This document shows, piece by piece, positions 20,539 to 29,941 of a stretch of 54,976 bases of DNA. Origin of the DNA: Achromobacter ruhlandii (lineage in GTDB: Bacteria > Pseudomonadota > Gammaproteobacteria > Burkholderiales > Burkholderiaceae_B); the NCBI RefSeq assembly GCF_902859695.1, contig NZ_CADIJL010000037.1:1-54976 (forward strand), written 5' to 3'. Position numbers and translations under genes: made by a program. Numbering within the stretch: the first letter of the stretch is position 1; every line of letters starts with the position of its first letter. The notes beneath the pieces are model-generated. The model was given only the letters and a program-made list of their open reading frames with translations, did not search any database and was not told the origin of the DNA.

Positions 20539-20578
20539 TACGTATTCGCGTACGTGGATGCACGTATAGAGATACGTA
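20539..20578. promoter_or_regulatory. nested palindromic operator, four TACGTA-like boxes with one centre
   Basis: Outer boxes TACGTA at 20539-20544 and 20573-20578 and inner boxes TACGTG (20551-20556) and CACGTA (20561-20566) share the same centre of symmetry (20558.5). Box centres are spaced 12, 10 and 12 bases, about one helical turn, so bound subunits would lie on one DNA face. The right outer box overlaps the place where a -35 would fall relative to TACACT at 20591, an activator-type geometry. The PAS-LuxR regulator at 26481-27041 is the nearest candidate binder. Confidence 0.6.
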
Positions 20579-20649
20579 TTGGGGCAGTCCTACACTTGAT
20601 TCGCACAAGCACACCACCGCCGCACATCACCGTGCATGGGGAGAGGGAC

Positions 20650-21831
20650 ATGTTCGATCATTCGGGCGTTTCGATCGTGGGCAGCGGCCATACGCCGTTC
20701 GGCAAGTTGGACGCTCTGAATCTTGAGCAACTCATCGTGATGGCGGCCAACGAGGCGATCGAAGACGCCGGCGTGGATCCGGCCGAGATCGACGCGATCT
20801 TCCTGGGGCATTTCAACGCGGGGCTGGTGCCCGATGCCTTTCCCGCCTCGCTGGTGCACCAGGCACACCCGGCGCTGCGCTTCAAGCCCGCGACCCGTTG
20901 CGAGAACGCCTGCGCCTCGGGCTCGGCCGCGATCCATGCCGGCCTGCGCGCCATCCAGTCGGGCGCGGCCGGCACCGTGCTGGTGATCGGCGTCGAGAAG
21001 ATGACCTCGCGCACCACGCCGGAAGTGACCGAGGCGCTGGCCTGCGCCGGCTACAAGAACGATCCGCGCGAAAGCGCCATGAGCTTTCCGCAGCAGTTCG
21101 CGCGCCTGGCCGAGCAATACGCCGACCGCTACGACGACCCGCTGCCGGTCATGGCCGCCATTGCCGCCAAGAACCACGCCAACGCCCTGCGCAATCCGCT
21201 GGCGCAGCTGCGGCGCGAACTGGACGCCGACTTCTGCAACACCATCTCGGAACGCAATCCGATGATCGCGTCGCCGCTGCGCATGACCGACTGCTCGCCC
21301 ATCAGCGACGGCGCCGCCGCCGTCATCCTGACCTGCGAGCGGCGCGCGCCGCGCTATGCGCGCCAGGTGCGCTTTCGCGCCGCCACCCAGGTCAATGACA
21401 TGCTGCCGCTGGAGGGCCGCGACCTGCTGGCGTTCGAGGGTCCCCACCGCGCCATGCAACGCGCCTATTCGGATGCCGGCGTGCAGTTGCAGGACCTGGA
21501 TTTCGCCGAGGTGCACGATTGCTTCACCATCGCCGAACTGCTGATCTACGAGGCCATGGGCCTGGCCGCGCCGGGCGAAGGCCATCGCGTGCTGGCCGAG
21601 GGCACGGTGCGGCGCGACGGCGACCTGCCCGTCAACCTGTCCGGCGGGCTCAAGGCCAAGGGCCATCCGGTGGGCGCCACCGGCGTCTCGATGCACGCGT
21701 TGGCCTATCGCCAGCTGACCGGACGCGCCGGCCAGATGCAACGGCCCGGCGCCGAACTCGGGCTGGTGTTCAACATGGGTGGCATGGCCGTCGCGAACTA
21801 CGCGTCGGTGCTCGAAGCCGTGCGGGCCTGA
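20650..21831 (+). CDS. thiolase-family protein (acetyl-CoA acetyltransferase / SCP2-like)
   Basis: 393 residues. The protein starts MFDHSGVSIVGSGHTPFGKL. The nucleophilic Cys is in RCENACASGSAAIHAG and the C-terminal His motif is KGHPVGATG. A HDCFTIAELL segment aligns with the NEAFA-type region, in the variant form seen in SCP2/lipid-transfer thiolases; such members cleave or form acyl-CoA bonds and some have lost classic thiolase activity. GAGAGGG lies just upstream of the ATG. The next gene starts 4 bases after the stop, so the two are coupled. It heads an operon with an acyl-CoA ligase and a TRAP transporter, suggesting uptake, CoA activation and beta-oxidation-like cleavage of an organic acid. 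A longer in-frame start exists upstream but runs through the control region. Confidence 0.88.
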   Translation: MFDHSGVSIVGSGHTPFGKLDALNLEQLIVMAANEAIEDAGVDPAEIDAIFLGHFNAGLVPDAFPASLVHQAHPALRFKPATRCENACASGSAAIHAGLRAIQSGAAGTVLVIGVEKMTSRTTPEVTEALACAGYKNDPRESAMSFPQQFARLAEQYADRYDDPLPVMAAIAAKNHANALRNPLAQLRRELDADFCNTISERNPMIASPLRMTDCSPISDGAAAVILTCERRAPRYARQVRFRAATQVNDMLPLEGRDLLAFEGPHRAMQRAYSDAGVQLQDLDFAEVHDCFTIAELLIYEAMGLAAPGEGHRVLAEGTVRRDGDLPVNLSGGLKAKGHPVGATGVSMHALAYRQLTGRAGQMQRPGAELGLVFNMGGMAVANYASVLEAVRA

Positions 21832-21835
21832 CGGC

Positions 21836-23371
<1,536 letters not shown>

Positions 23372-23436
23372 GGTTGTTGCCAGGCCGTGCCAATGAACCG
23401 GCGCATCAGAAGCCGGAATCCCCCAAGGAGGAGAGC

Positions 23437-24531
23437 ATGAGAAGACGCGATTTCATCAAGGCCGCCAGCCTGCTGGCCGGCGCCTCGGCCCCGGCCATCT
23501 GGACCGGCCGCGCGGCCGCCGCGGCCAGGCCGGTCACCCTGAAGTTCGACAGCTACATCAGCGAAACCTCGGGCCCGTCGCGGCTGGACGAGTGGTACCT
23601 GAAGCAGCTCGAAACCCGCACCAACGGCGCGGTCAAGGTGCGGCGCTACTGGGCCCAATCCCTGAACAAGGTCGGCGAGCACCTGTCCGCCGTGCGCGAC
23701 GGCACCTCGGAAATGTCGTTGATCTCGCCGGGCTACTACCAGTCGCAATTGCCCGTGACACGCGGGCTGGACTGGTACTACCGCATGCACCGCTCGGACG
23801 CGCTGCAATGGCTGTGCCGGGATGTCTACGCCGAATACCAGCCGCTGCGCGACGAATGGGAACGCCGCTACAACAGCAAGGTGCTGTACTGGACCAACTG
23901 GTACTACGCGCCGCTGGTGACGCGCCAGCCGATCAATTCGATCGCGGACATCCGCGGCAAGCGCATCCGCGGCTACGGCGCCGCCAACGAGGTCATCGAG
24001 CGGCTGGGCGGCACCGCCGTGCCGATGGCCGCGCCCGAGGTCTACACCGCGCTGGAACGCGGCGTGCTGGACGGCGTCTACGGTTTCGACTTCATTACCG
24101 CCGTGGCCTACAAGCTGCACGAGATCGCGCCGTACTTCACCGATATCGGCGACGGCCCGCACGGCCCGGCCGCGACCATTATCAACGCCCGCGTGTGGAA
24201 CAACTTCCCCGATCCGGTCAAGCAGGTCAGCGACCAGATCGTCAGCGAAATCTACGGCGGCGAATACGCCCGCATCTACGAGGCGGCCGCGCGCCAGTAC
24301 GTCAAGACCGCCAAGGCCGAGGGCACGAAGTTCTCGTCGCTGCCGCAGGCCGAGAAGGACCAGGCGCGCGGCCTGGTGCAGCCGGCCCAGACCGACGGCT
24401 GGGTGGATCGGGTGGCCAGGCCCGCCGGGCTGGACGGACTGGCGATGCAGACGCTGGTGAACAACGCCATCGCCAAGTACGACAAGCAGGGCAGCTTGAA
24501 ACGCTTCGACGAACTGGCCGCCGAGGCCTGA
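23437..24531 (+). CDS. dctP: TRAP transporter solute-binding protein (DctP family)
   Basis: 364 residues. The N-terminus MRRRDFIKAASLLAGASAPA is a clear twin-arginine (Tat) signal, so the protein is exported folded to the periplasm. The mature part shows the DctP pattern: TLKFDSYISETSG, then YYYRM/WYYAPLVTRQPI, IRGKRIRGYG, a GGTAVPMAAPEVYTALERGVLDG segment (the family signature before the substrate-binding Arg/Asn region), and a helical C-terminus. It binds an organic acid and delivers it to the Q/M membrane subunits encoded next. A strong AAGGAGGAG precedes the ATG at 23437; a longer in-frame start at 23374 is not needed. Confidence 0.92.
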   Translation: MRRRDFIKAASLLAGASAPAIWTGRAAAAARPVTLKFDSYISETSGPSRLDEWYLKQLETRTNGAVKVRRYWAQSLNKVGEHLSAVRDGTSEMSLISPGYYQSQLPVTRGLDWYYRMHRSDALQWLCRDVYAEYQPLRDEWERRYNSKVLYWTNWYYAPLVTRQPINSIADIRGKRIRGYGAANEVIERLGGTAVPMAAPEVYTALERGVLDGVYGFDFITAVAYKLHEIAPYFTDIGDGPHGPAATIINARVWNNFPDPVKQVSDQIVSEIYGGEYARIYEAAARQYVKTAKAEGTKFSSLPQAEKDQARGLVQPAQTDGWVDRVARPAGLDGLAMQTLVNNAIAKYDKQGSLKRFDELAAEA

Positions 24532-24592
24532 GGGCGGTTTCCTTCCCCCGCGGCCCGGCCAGCGCGCCGGGCCGCCCACCGGCAGAACATCC

Positions 24593-25123
24593 ATGGACTA
24601 CTCCTCCCGCCTGGGCGCGGTGTTGCGCGCCCTCTCCAACCTGTTCGGCGCCATCGCCACGCTGTTCCTGCTGTTCCTGATGTTCGGCATCACGCTCGAT
24701 GCCATCGTGCGGGCCCTCTACGGCCATTCCATCCCCGGACTGTTCGAGATGTCCGAACTGAGCCTGGTGGTGATCGTGTTCTTCGGCCTGGGCTGGACGC
24801 AGATGGACGATGCCCACATCCGCGTCACGCTGCTGCACAAGAAGGTGCCGCCGCGCGTGGCGCAGTGGATGGACGCGCTGGCCTGGCTGGCCGCCGCCGC
24901 GGTGCTGGCCATGCTGGCCTACCCCGCCAGCGGCGAGGCGCTGGAATCGATCGAGATCCGCGAGTTCCGCTGGGGCTACGTCGAAGTGCCGGTCTGGTGG
25001 ACCAAGGCCATCGTCGCCATCGGCCTGTGGTTCGGCGCGCTGCAGATGCTGGCGCAGGCCGGCTGCAGCCTGTGCCGCGCCGAACCCGCCGCCCGCGCCA
25101 CGCCGGCGCTGGCCTCGCACTGA
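24593..25123 (+). CDS. dctQ: TRAP transporter small membrane subunit (DctQ family)
   Basis: 176 residues with four predicted membrane spans, the size of DctQ subunits. It includes the family segment FEMSELSLVVIVFFGLGWTQ and DDAHIRVTLL. It is the small partner of the DctM subunit encoded 20 bases downstream and couples the binding protein to the Na+/H+-driven permease. The gap of about 60 bases from dctP is common in TRAP operons. The ribosome-binding site is poor; translation may depend on upstream genes. Confidence 0.9.
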   Translation: MDYSSRLGAVLRALSNLFGAIATLFLLFLMFGITLDAIVRALYGHSIPGLFEMSELSLVVIVFFGLGWTQMDDAHIRVTLLHKKVPPRVAQWMDALAWLAAAAVLAMLAYPASGEALESIEIREFRWGYVEVPVWWTKAIVAIGLWFGALQMLAQAGCSLCRAEPAARATPALASH

Positions 25124-25143
25124 CCCTTTCCGGGATCCCCTCC

Positions 25144-26460
25144 ATGGACGACGTCACCATAACGCTGATCGCCACCGGCCTGATCTTCGTGTTCCTGCTG
25201 CTGGGCGCGCCGGTGTTCGCCGCGCTGGCGCTGGCGGGCATCACCGGCCTGATCCTGGTCGAAGACAGCGCCTTCGTGCTGAACCGGCTCAAATCCTATT
25301 CCTACGCGCAGTCGGCCTCGTACCTGCTGACCGTCATTCCGCTGTTCATCCTGATGGGCGCCTTCGCCCATCACGCGGGGGTGGGACGCAAGCTGTTCGA
25401 CGTGGCGCGCAAATGGGTCGGCCACATGCCGGGCGGGCTGGCCATCGCCAGCGTGCTGACCTGCGCCGGCTTCGCCGCCACCTCGGGCTCCAGCGTGGCC
25501 ACCGCCGCGACCGTGGGCGCCGTCGCCATTCCCGAGATGAAGCGGGCCGGCTACGACCCGCGCCTGTCGGCCGGCGCGGTGGCGGCCGGCGGCGTCCTGG
25601 GGGTGCTGATCCCGCCCAGCGTGCTGCTGATCTTCTACGCGGCGTTGACCGAGGTCTCGGCCGGCAAGATGCTGGTGGCCGGCGTGCTGCCGGGCCTGCT
25701 GTCGACGCTGGTGTTCATCCTGGGCATCCGCGTCATCAGCGCCTCGCCGCAGATGGCGGCCACGGTGCTGCCCAAGAGTCCCTGGCGCGAGCGCGTGGCC
25801 TCGGTCCGCAACGGCTGGCAGGTGCTGGTGCTGTTCGTGATCGTGCTGGGCGGCATCTACCTGGGTTTCGTCACGGCGACCGAGGCCGCCGCGGTCGGCG
25901 CATGCGCCGCGTTCATCATGCTGCTGTGCGCGCGGCAGGCGCGCGGCGAGCTGGGCGCCAAGCTGGTCGAGAGCCTGCGCAACGCCGTCACCACCACCGT
26001 GATGATCCTGTTCACCATGCTGGGCGCGGGCATCTTCAGCCTGTTCCTGAGCCTGGTGCAGATCCCGCAGCAGATCGCCGAGGTGATCGTCTCCTCGGAC
26101 ATCCCGCCGCTGCTGGTGGTGGGGCTGATGCTGCTGGCCTACTTCCCGCTCGGCATGTTCCTGGATGCCTTCTCGATGCTGGTGATCACGCTGCCGATCA
26201 TGTTCCCCACGGTGGTGTCGCTCGGCTTCGACCCGATCTGGTTCGGCATCCTGGCCGTGAAGATGTGCGAAATCGGCCTGATCACGCCGCCGGTCGGGCT
26301 GAATGTGTTCGTCATCGCGGGCATCGACCGCCAGACGCCGTTAACGCGCATCTTCCACGGCGCCTGGTGGTTCGTCATCATGGAGGTGGTCACCACGCTG
26401 ATCCTGTTCTTCTTCCCGGTCATCGTCACGATCCTGCCTGAGATGATGCTCGGAAAATGA
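25144..26460 (+). CDS. dctM: TRAP transporter large permease subunit (DctM family)
   Basis: 438 residues, 11-12 predicted membrane spans, the normal length for DctM. Characteristic segments are SYLLTVIPLFILMGAFAHHAG, SGSSVATAATVGAVAIPEMK, AGGVLGVLIPPSVLLI, and near the end PLGMFLDAFSMLVITLPI and KMCEIGLITPPVGLNVFV. It forms the secondary transporter driven by an ion gradient and works with the P and Q subunits. It ends 20 bases from the convergent PAS-LuxR gene. The ATG at 25144 follows the dctQ stop by 20 bases. Confidence 0.93.
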   Translation: MDDVTITLIATGLIFVFLLLGAPVFAALALAGITGLILVEDSAFVLNRLKSYSYAQSASYLLTVIPLFILMGAFAHHAGVGRKLFDVARKWVGHMPGGLAIASVLTCAGFAATSGSSVATAATVGAVAIPEMKRAGYDPRLSAGAVAAGGVLGVLIPPSVLLIFYAALTEVSAGKMLVAGVLPGLLSTLVFILGIRVISASPQMAATVLPKSPWRERVASVRNGWQVLVLFVIVLGGIYLGFVTATEAAAVGACAAFIMLLCARQARGELGAKLVESLRNAVTTTVMILFTMLGAGIFSLFLSLVQIPQQIAEVIVSSDIPPLLVVGLMLLAYFPLGMFLDAFSMLVITLPIMFPTVVSLGFDPIWFGILAVKMCEIGLITPPVGLNVFVIAGIDRQTPLTRIFHGAWWFVIMEVVTTLILFFFPVIVTILPEMMLGK

Positions 26461-26480
26461 AGCGGGACGCGCGGCGCCGG

Positions 26481-27041
26481 TCAGGCCATGTTGTCGACCA
26501 GGATGATCTTGGATACCAGCTCGGCGGTGTTCTTGGCGTCCAGCTTGCGCATGATGCGGGCGCGATGCACCTCTACCGTGCGGTAGGAGATGTCCAGCCG
26601 CATGGCGATCTCCTTACAGCTCAGGCCGTTGGCCACGTACGCGGAGATTTCGCGCTCGCGTCGCGTCAGGTTCGCTGTGCGCAGGCAGTTTTCGGCGATG
26701 CGCTCGAAGCTCCAGATCATCAGGTCGAAAGGGTCCTCCGGGGTCAGGGTGATGCCGCGCGCGCGCGCCCAGAACACCTCGCGGCTGCGATGCTGCATGA
26801 AGCGCTCGTCTTCGTAGTAGCAATTGCTTTCCAGGTGCTTGAGGCAGCGTTGGCCGATCTGGTGAAAATCGGACAGCGAGGGATAAAGCTGCAGAATCGA
26901 TTTGCCCACCAGTTCCCTGCGCGTATAGCCGAACAGATTCGCGAAGGAGTGATTGCATTCCGAGATCTTGCGCGCGCTGCAGATGACTTGCGGCGCGGGA
27001 GATTCCTTGAAGGCGAGCAATGTCAGGTGAAAGTCACTCAT
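26481..27041 (-). CDS. PAS domain-LuxR/FixJ-type HTH transcriptional regulator
   Basis: 186 residues. A PAS domain fills about residues 15-115 (ARKISECNHSFANLFGYTRRELVGKSILQLYP is its core). A LuxR-type helix-turn-helix follows at about 120-180 (LTRREREISAYVANGLSCKEIAMRLDISYRTVEVHRARIMRKL). There is no receiver domain, so activity is probably set by a small ligand or redox state sensed in PAS rather than by phosphorylation. GGGGAG lies before ATG 27041. It converges on the TRAP operon and is divergent from the phosphopantetheinyl transferase. It is the only specific regulator near the thiolase and megasynthase operons and a reasonable candidate for the TACGTA boxes; FixJ-type proteins are known to bind GTA-rich sites. 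Confidence 0.9.
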   Translation of the reverse strand: MSDFHLTLLAFKESPAPQVICSARKISECNHSFANLFGYTRRELVGKSILQLYPSLSDFHQIGQRCLKHLESNCYYEDERFMQHRSREVFWARARGITLTPEDPFDLMIWSFERIAENCLRTANLTRREREISAYVANGLSCKEIAMRLDISYRTVEVHRARIMRKLDAKNTAELVSKIILVDNMA

Positions 27042-27076
27042 ATTGTCTCCCCGGATAGCGTGCCGGTTTTGCCGTT

Positions 27077-27101
27077 GCGCGGCGGAATCCGCCGCGCTTT
27101 T
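27077..27101 (+). terminator. intrinsic terminator-like hairpin upstream of the PPTase gene
   Basis: A perfect 9-base GC stem (GCGCGGCGG, 3-base loop AAT, complementary arm 27089-27097) is followed by TTTT on the plus strand. It lies 36 bases past the start of the divergent regulator and about 260 bases before the PPTase ATG. On the plus strand it would stop read-through from the TRAP operon. The rest of 27042-27357 shows only a weaker inverted repeat at 27108-27130 (GCCCGCA / TGCGGGC) and no gene. Confidence 0.55.
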
Positions 27102-27357
27102 ATGGCGGCCCGCATCTTGTGCGTGCGGGCTTCGAGGCGCCAGTGTATAAGAAGCATTCGGCACCTGGAATGGGCTTTTTCCTGCGGTTTCAGACGGGTT
27201 TTCCCGGCAGTCCGGCCGCCCGGAAAGCCCCGTTCCCACGCGCGTTCTTCCGGTGTTTACCGGCCGGATTTGCCTCGGCGCTCCAACGACGTTTCAATCC
27301 TTGCATGCAACCCTTCGCGACTTCCGTTTTCACGCCCCGCGCGCCTGGCGGGCCGCC

Positions 27358-28002
27358 ATGACCCGGGACGGCATCGACGTGCTGCCGGCGCTGCCGCTGA
27401 CGCCACGGCTGGCGCAGCGGCTGGCATGGATCACGCCGGACGGCCTGCCGCCGGGACAACGCCGGCAGGCGGAGTTCCAGGCGGGCCGCCAACTGGCGGC
27501 GCAATTGCTGGCCGCGCTGGGCGCGCCCGCCACGCAGGTCGGCGTGGCCGCGGACCGCTCGCCTCTCTGGCCCGACGGCTACGTCGGTTCGATCAGCCAC
27601 AGCCGGCGCCTAGTGGGCGTGGCAGTGGCGCGGCGGCGCGACGTGCGCGCGGTCGGGATCGACATCGAGGCGATCGCCGAGGAACCCGCGGTCGAGGCCA
27701 TCGAATCGGTCTGCATGCGGCCGGAGGAACGCGAGTTCGACGCCGGCGCGCTGACGCGCGCCGAGTTCGCCACGCTGCTGTTCTCGGCCAAGGAAGCGTT
27801 CTACAAATGCATGCAGCCGCTCACCCGCGTGGCGTTCGATTTTCCCGACGTCACCCTGACCCGTATCGACCCGGCCGCGCAGTGCCTGGAACTGCGCCTG
27901 CTGCGCGCGGCCACGGCGGAATTCGGGCCGGGTCACCTGTTCCAATGCGGCTATCGCAGCGCACAAGGCCACGTCTATACTGCCTTGGAAATTGGTCATT
28001 GA
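27358..28002 (+). CDS. 4'-phosphopantetheinyl transferase (EntD/Sfp superfamily)
   Basis: About 214 residues from ATG 27358. Family motifs are present in order: GSISHSRRLVGVAVA (SH substrate motif), VGIDIEAI (Mg-binding G-I-D-x-E), and FSAKEAFYKCMQP (F/W-S-x-K-E-A-x-x-K). The enzyme transfers the phosphopantetheine arm of CoA to a Ser on carrier domains, converting apo- to holo-PCP/ACP; the megasynthase has one PCP and one ACP that need this. Length and motifs fit the EntD-like subgroup. Upstream in-frame starts (TTG 27301, GTG 27253) would add 19 or 35 residues; none has a convincing ribosome-binding site. It lies about 7.2 kb from the megasynthase start, across the divergent operon. Confidence 0.9.
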   Translation: MTRDGIDVLPALPLTPRLAQRLAWITPDGLPPGQRRQAEFQAGRQLAAQLLAALGAPATQVGVAADRSPLWPDGYVGSISHSRRLVGVAVARRRDVRAVGIDIEAIAEEPAVEAIESVCMRPEEREFDAGALTRAEFATLLFSAKEAFYKCMQPLTRVAFDFPDVTLTRIDPAAQCLELRLLRAATAEFGPGHLFQCGYRSAQGHVYTALEIGH

Positions 28003-28047
28003 AGCCTCTCCCCCTTACGTTGTCCCCCATCGACAAGGAGCGTTCAC

Positions 28048-29229
28048 ATGTCTGATCCCATCGTTATCGTGAGTGCCGTGCGCACCCCGCTGGCCGCCTT
28101 CCAGGGCGAATTTTCCACACTGTCCGCCAATGAACTGGGCGCCGTCGCCATCGGCGCCGCGCTAGAGCGCGCCGGGCTCAAGCCCGATCAGGTCGACGCG
28201 GTGCTGATGGGCAACGTGTTGCAGGCCGGCCAGGGCCAGGCGCCGGCGCGGCAGGCCTCGATCAAGGCGGGCATCCCGTCGTCGGTGGGCGCCATCACGG
28301 TGTCCAAGGTATGCGGTTCGGGCATGCAGGCCGCGATGCTGGCGCACGACGGCATCGTCGCCGACACCTACGGCGTGGTGGTGGCCGGCGGCATGGAATC
28401 CATGACCAACGCGCCCTACCTGCTGACCAAGGCGCGCGGCGGCTATCGCGCCGGCCACGCCACCATGTACGACCACATGATGCTCGACGGCCTGGAGGAC
28501 GCCTACCAGGTGGGCCGCGCCATGGGCACGTTCGGCGAGGACTGCGCCGCCAAGTACGGCTTCACCCGCGAGGAGCAGGACACCTTCGCGGTGGAATCGG
28601 TGTCGCGCGCGCAGCAGGCCGCGCGTGACGGCGTGCTGAAATGGGAGACTGTGCCGGTCACCATCAAGTCCAAGAAGGGCGACACGGTGATCGAACTGGA
28701 CGAACGCCCGCAAAAGCTCAACGTCGAGAAGATCCCGACCCTCAAGCCCGCCTTCGCCGCCAACGGCACCATCACCGCCGCGTCCTCGTCCGGCAACGCC
28801 GACGGCGCCGCCGCGCTGGTGCTGATGCGCGAATCCACCGCCAGGAAACTCGGCTGCAAGCCGATCGCCCGTATCGTCGGCCACGCCAGCTTCGCGCAGG
28901 AACCCGAGTGGTTCACCACCGCGCCCGTGGGCGCGATCAGGAAGCTCTATGACAAGACCGGCTGGAAGACCGCCGACGTCGACCTGTTCGAGATCAACGA
29001 GGCCTTCGCCGCGGTCACCATGGCGGCCATGAAGGAACACGACATCCCGCGCGACAAGGTCAACATCCACGGCGGCGCCTGCGCGGTCGGCCACCCCATC
29101 GGCGCCTCGGGCGCGCGCATCATGGTGTCGCTGCTGGGCGCCCTGAAGGCCACGCAGGGCAAGCGCGGCGTGGCCACGCTGTGCATCGGCGGCGGCGAAG
29201 CCACGGCGATCGCGCTGGAAATGGTCTAA
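28048..29229 (+). CDS. acetyl-CoA C-acetyltransferase (thiolase)
   Basis: 393 residues, the standard thiolase length. Catalytic residues are all visible: the acyl-accepting Cys in SKVCGSGMQAA, the NEAFA segment, His in GGACAVGHPIGASGARI, and the second Cys in TLCIGGGEATA. Family members catalyse reversible condensation of two acetyl-CoA or thiolysis of 3-ketoacyl-CoA; short-chain specificity is likely from the overall similarity to AtoB/PhaA types. AAGGAG lies 9 bases before the ATG. It starts 45 bases after the PPTase stop and could be cotranscribed, but there is no clear functional link. Confidence 0.93.
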   Translation: MSDPIVIVSAVRTPLAAFQGEFSTLSANELGAVAIGAALERAGLKPDQVDAVLMGNVLQAGQGQAPARQASIKAGIPSSVGAITVSKVCGSGMQAAMLAHDGIVADTYGVVVAGGMESMTNAPYLLTKARGGYRAGHATMYDHMMLDGLEDAYQVGRAMGTFGEDCAAKYGFTREEQDTFAVESVSRAQQAARDGVLKWETVPVTIKSKKGDTVIELDERPQKLNVEKIPTLKPAFAANGTITAASSSGNADGAAALVLMRESTARKLGCKPIARIVGHASFAQEPEWFTTAPVGAIRKLYDKTGWKTADVDLFEINEAFAAVTMAAMKEHDIPRDKVNIHGGACAVGHPIGASGARIMVSLLGALKATQGKRGVATLCIGGGEATAIALEMV

Positions 29230-29282
29230 AAAAGGGTCACGCCCCCGTTTTAAGACGTCACTGAATTGCGCGTAAACGTTTC

Positions 29283-29304
29283 CGCGGCGCCTCCGGGCGC
29301 CGCG
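29283..29304. terminator. perfect GC hairpin after the thiolase gene
   Basis: Arms 29283-29291 and 29296-29304 (CGCGGCGCC / GGCGCCGCG) with a 4-base loop lie about 55 bases past the thiolase stop. No T-tract follows. It is plausible as a weak terminator or 3'-end structure. The rest of 29230-29425 shows no gene; it probably contains the promoter of the next gene. Confidence 0.4.
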
Positions 29305-29425
29305 CTGCTGTGCGCGGCCCGCCCCGTCGTGGCCTGCCGACACAGGAAAACACATTGCGAAACTTGAAGCCTCCCCGGGTGCATTGCCATCATGGTCGGA
29401 CATTCATCCGGAACAAGGAGGTTTC

Positions 29426-29821
29426 ATGCCGCATTCCAAAACCGCAATCCTGTCGGCCATCATGTTGACGGCCGCGCTGTCCGGTGCCCCCGTCCTGGCG
29501 CAGAGCGCCCCGCCCGCCAGCCAGACGCCCATGGCGCCGGCGGCGGTGCAGCCCACCGACCAGCAACTGCAGCGCTTCGCGTCCGCGTCGCAGAAGGTGT
29601 CGGGCGTGGTGGACGAATACCGTCCCAAGGTCGATGCCGCCAAGACCGACGCGGAAAAGCAGAAAGTGATCCAGGAAGCCGATGCCAAGATGGTCAAGCT
29701 GGTGCAGGCCGACGGCCTGTCCGTGCAGGAGTTCAACGGCATTGGCCAGGCCGTGCAGCAGAACCCGCAGCTCAAGGAACGGCTGATGAAGATGGGCAAG
29801 GCCGGCGCGACGGTACAGTAG
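29426..29821 (+). CDS. DUF4168-type secreted protein
   Basis: 131 residues. A Sec signal peptide covers about residues 1-26 (ILSAIMLTAALSGAPVLAQ, cleavage after VLAQ or nearby). The mature part is small, charged and helical, with the pattern QLQRFASASQKVSGV...ADAKMVKLVQADGLSVQEFNGIGQAVQQNPQLKERL typical of DUF4168 proteins. Their function is unknown; they are periplasmic and sometimes stress- or envelope-linked. AAGGAGG precedes ATG 29426 at ideal spacing, which decides this start over the upstream one. It stands alone between the thiolase and GST genes. Confidence 0.8.
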   Translation: MPHSKTAILSAIMLTAALSGAPVLAQSAPPASQTPMAPAAVQPTDQQLQRFASASQKVSGVVDEYRPKVDAAKTDAEKQKVIQEADAKMVKLVQADGLSVQEFNGIGQAVQQNPQLKERLMKMGKAGATVQ

Positions 29822-29941
29822 GCCCCGCGCGCGGCGGCCCGCCCGGCCGGGAGGTCGCCGCGCCAGCCGCGCCGCCGTTGGAGGTATCCTAGGCACCTGT
29901 CCACAGGCCCAGGGCCTACCCCTCCAAAGGAGCGCGGCATC

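Larger units (their letters stand above)
20171..20649. promoter_or_regulatory. 479-base divergent control region between the megasynthase and thiolase operons
   Basis: No credible gene lies here. The region is less GC-rich than its flanks near the megasynthase start and carries repeated TACGTA boxes (20316-20321, 20508-20513, 20539-20544, 20573-20578) plus the variants TACGTG (20551) and CACGTA (20561). On the minus strand TATAAG (complement of 20266-20271) is a reasonable -10 for the megasynthase. On the plus strand TACACT at 20591-20596 is a candidate -10 for the thiolase operon, with no good -35, which suggests an activator-dependent promoter. Confidence 0.65.

Noticed and set aside
26630..26645. 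ACGTAC-containing sequence inside the PAS-LuxR gene as another operator
   Set aside because: A single imperfect match in coding DNA; explained by codon content.
27042..27357. Possible extra small gene between the PAS-LuxR and PPTase genes
   Set aside because: Frames here are short, without a ribosome-binding site, and are interrupted by a terminator-like hairpin.
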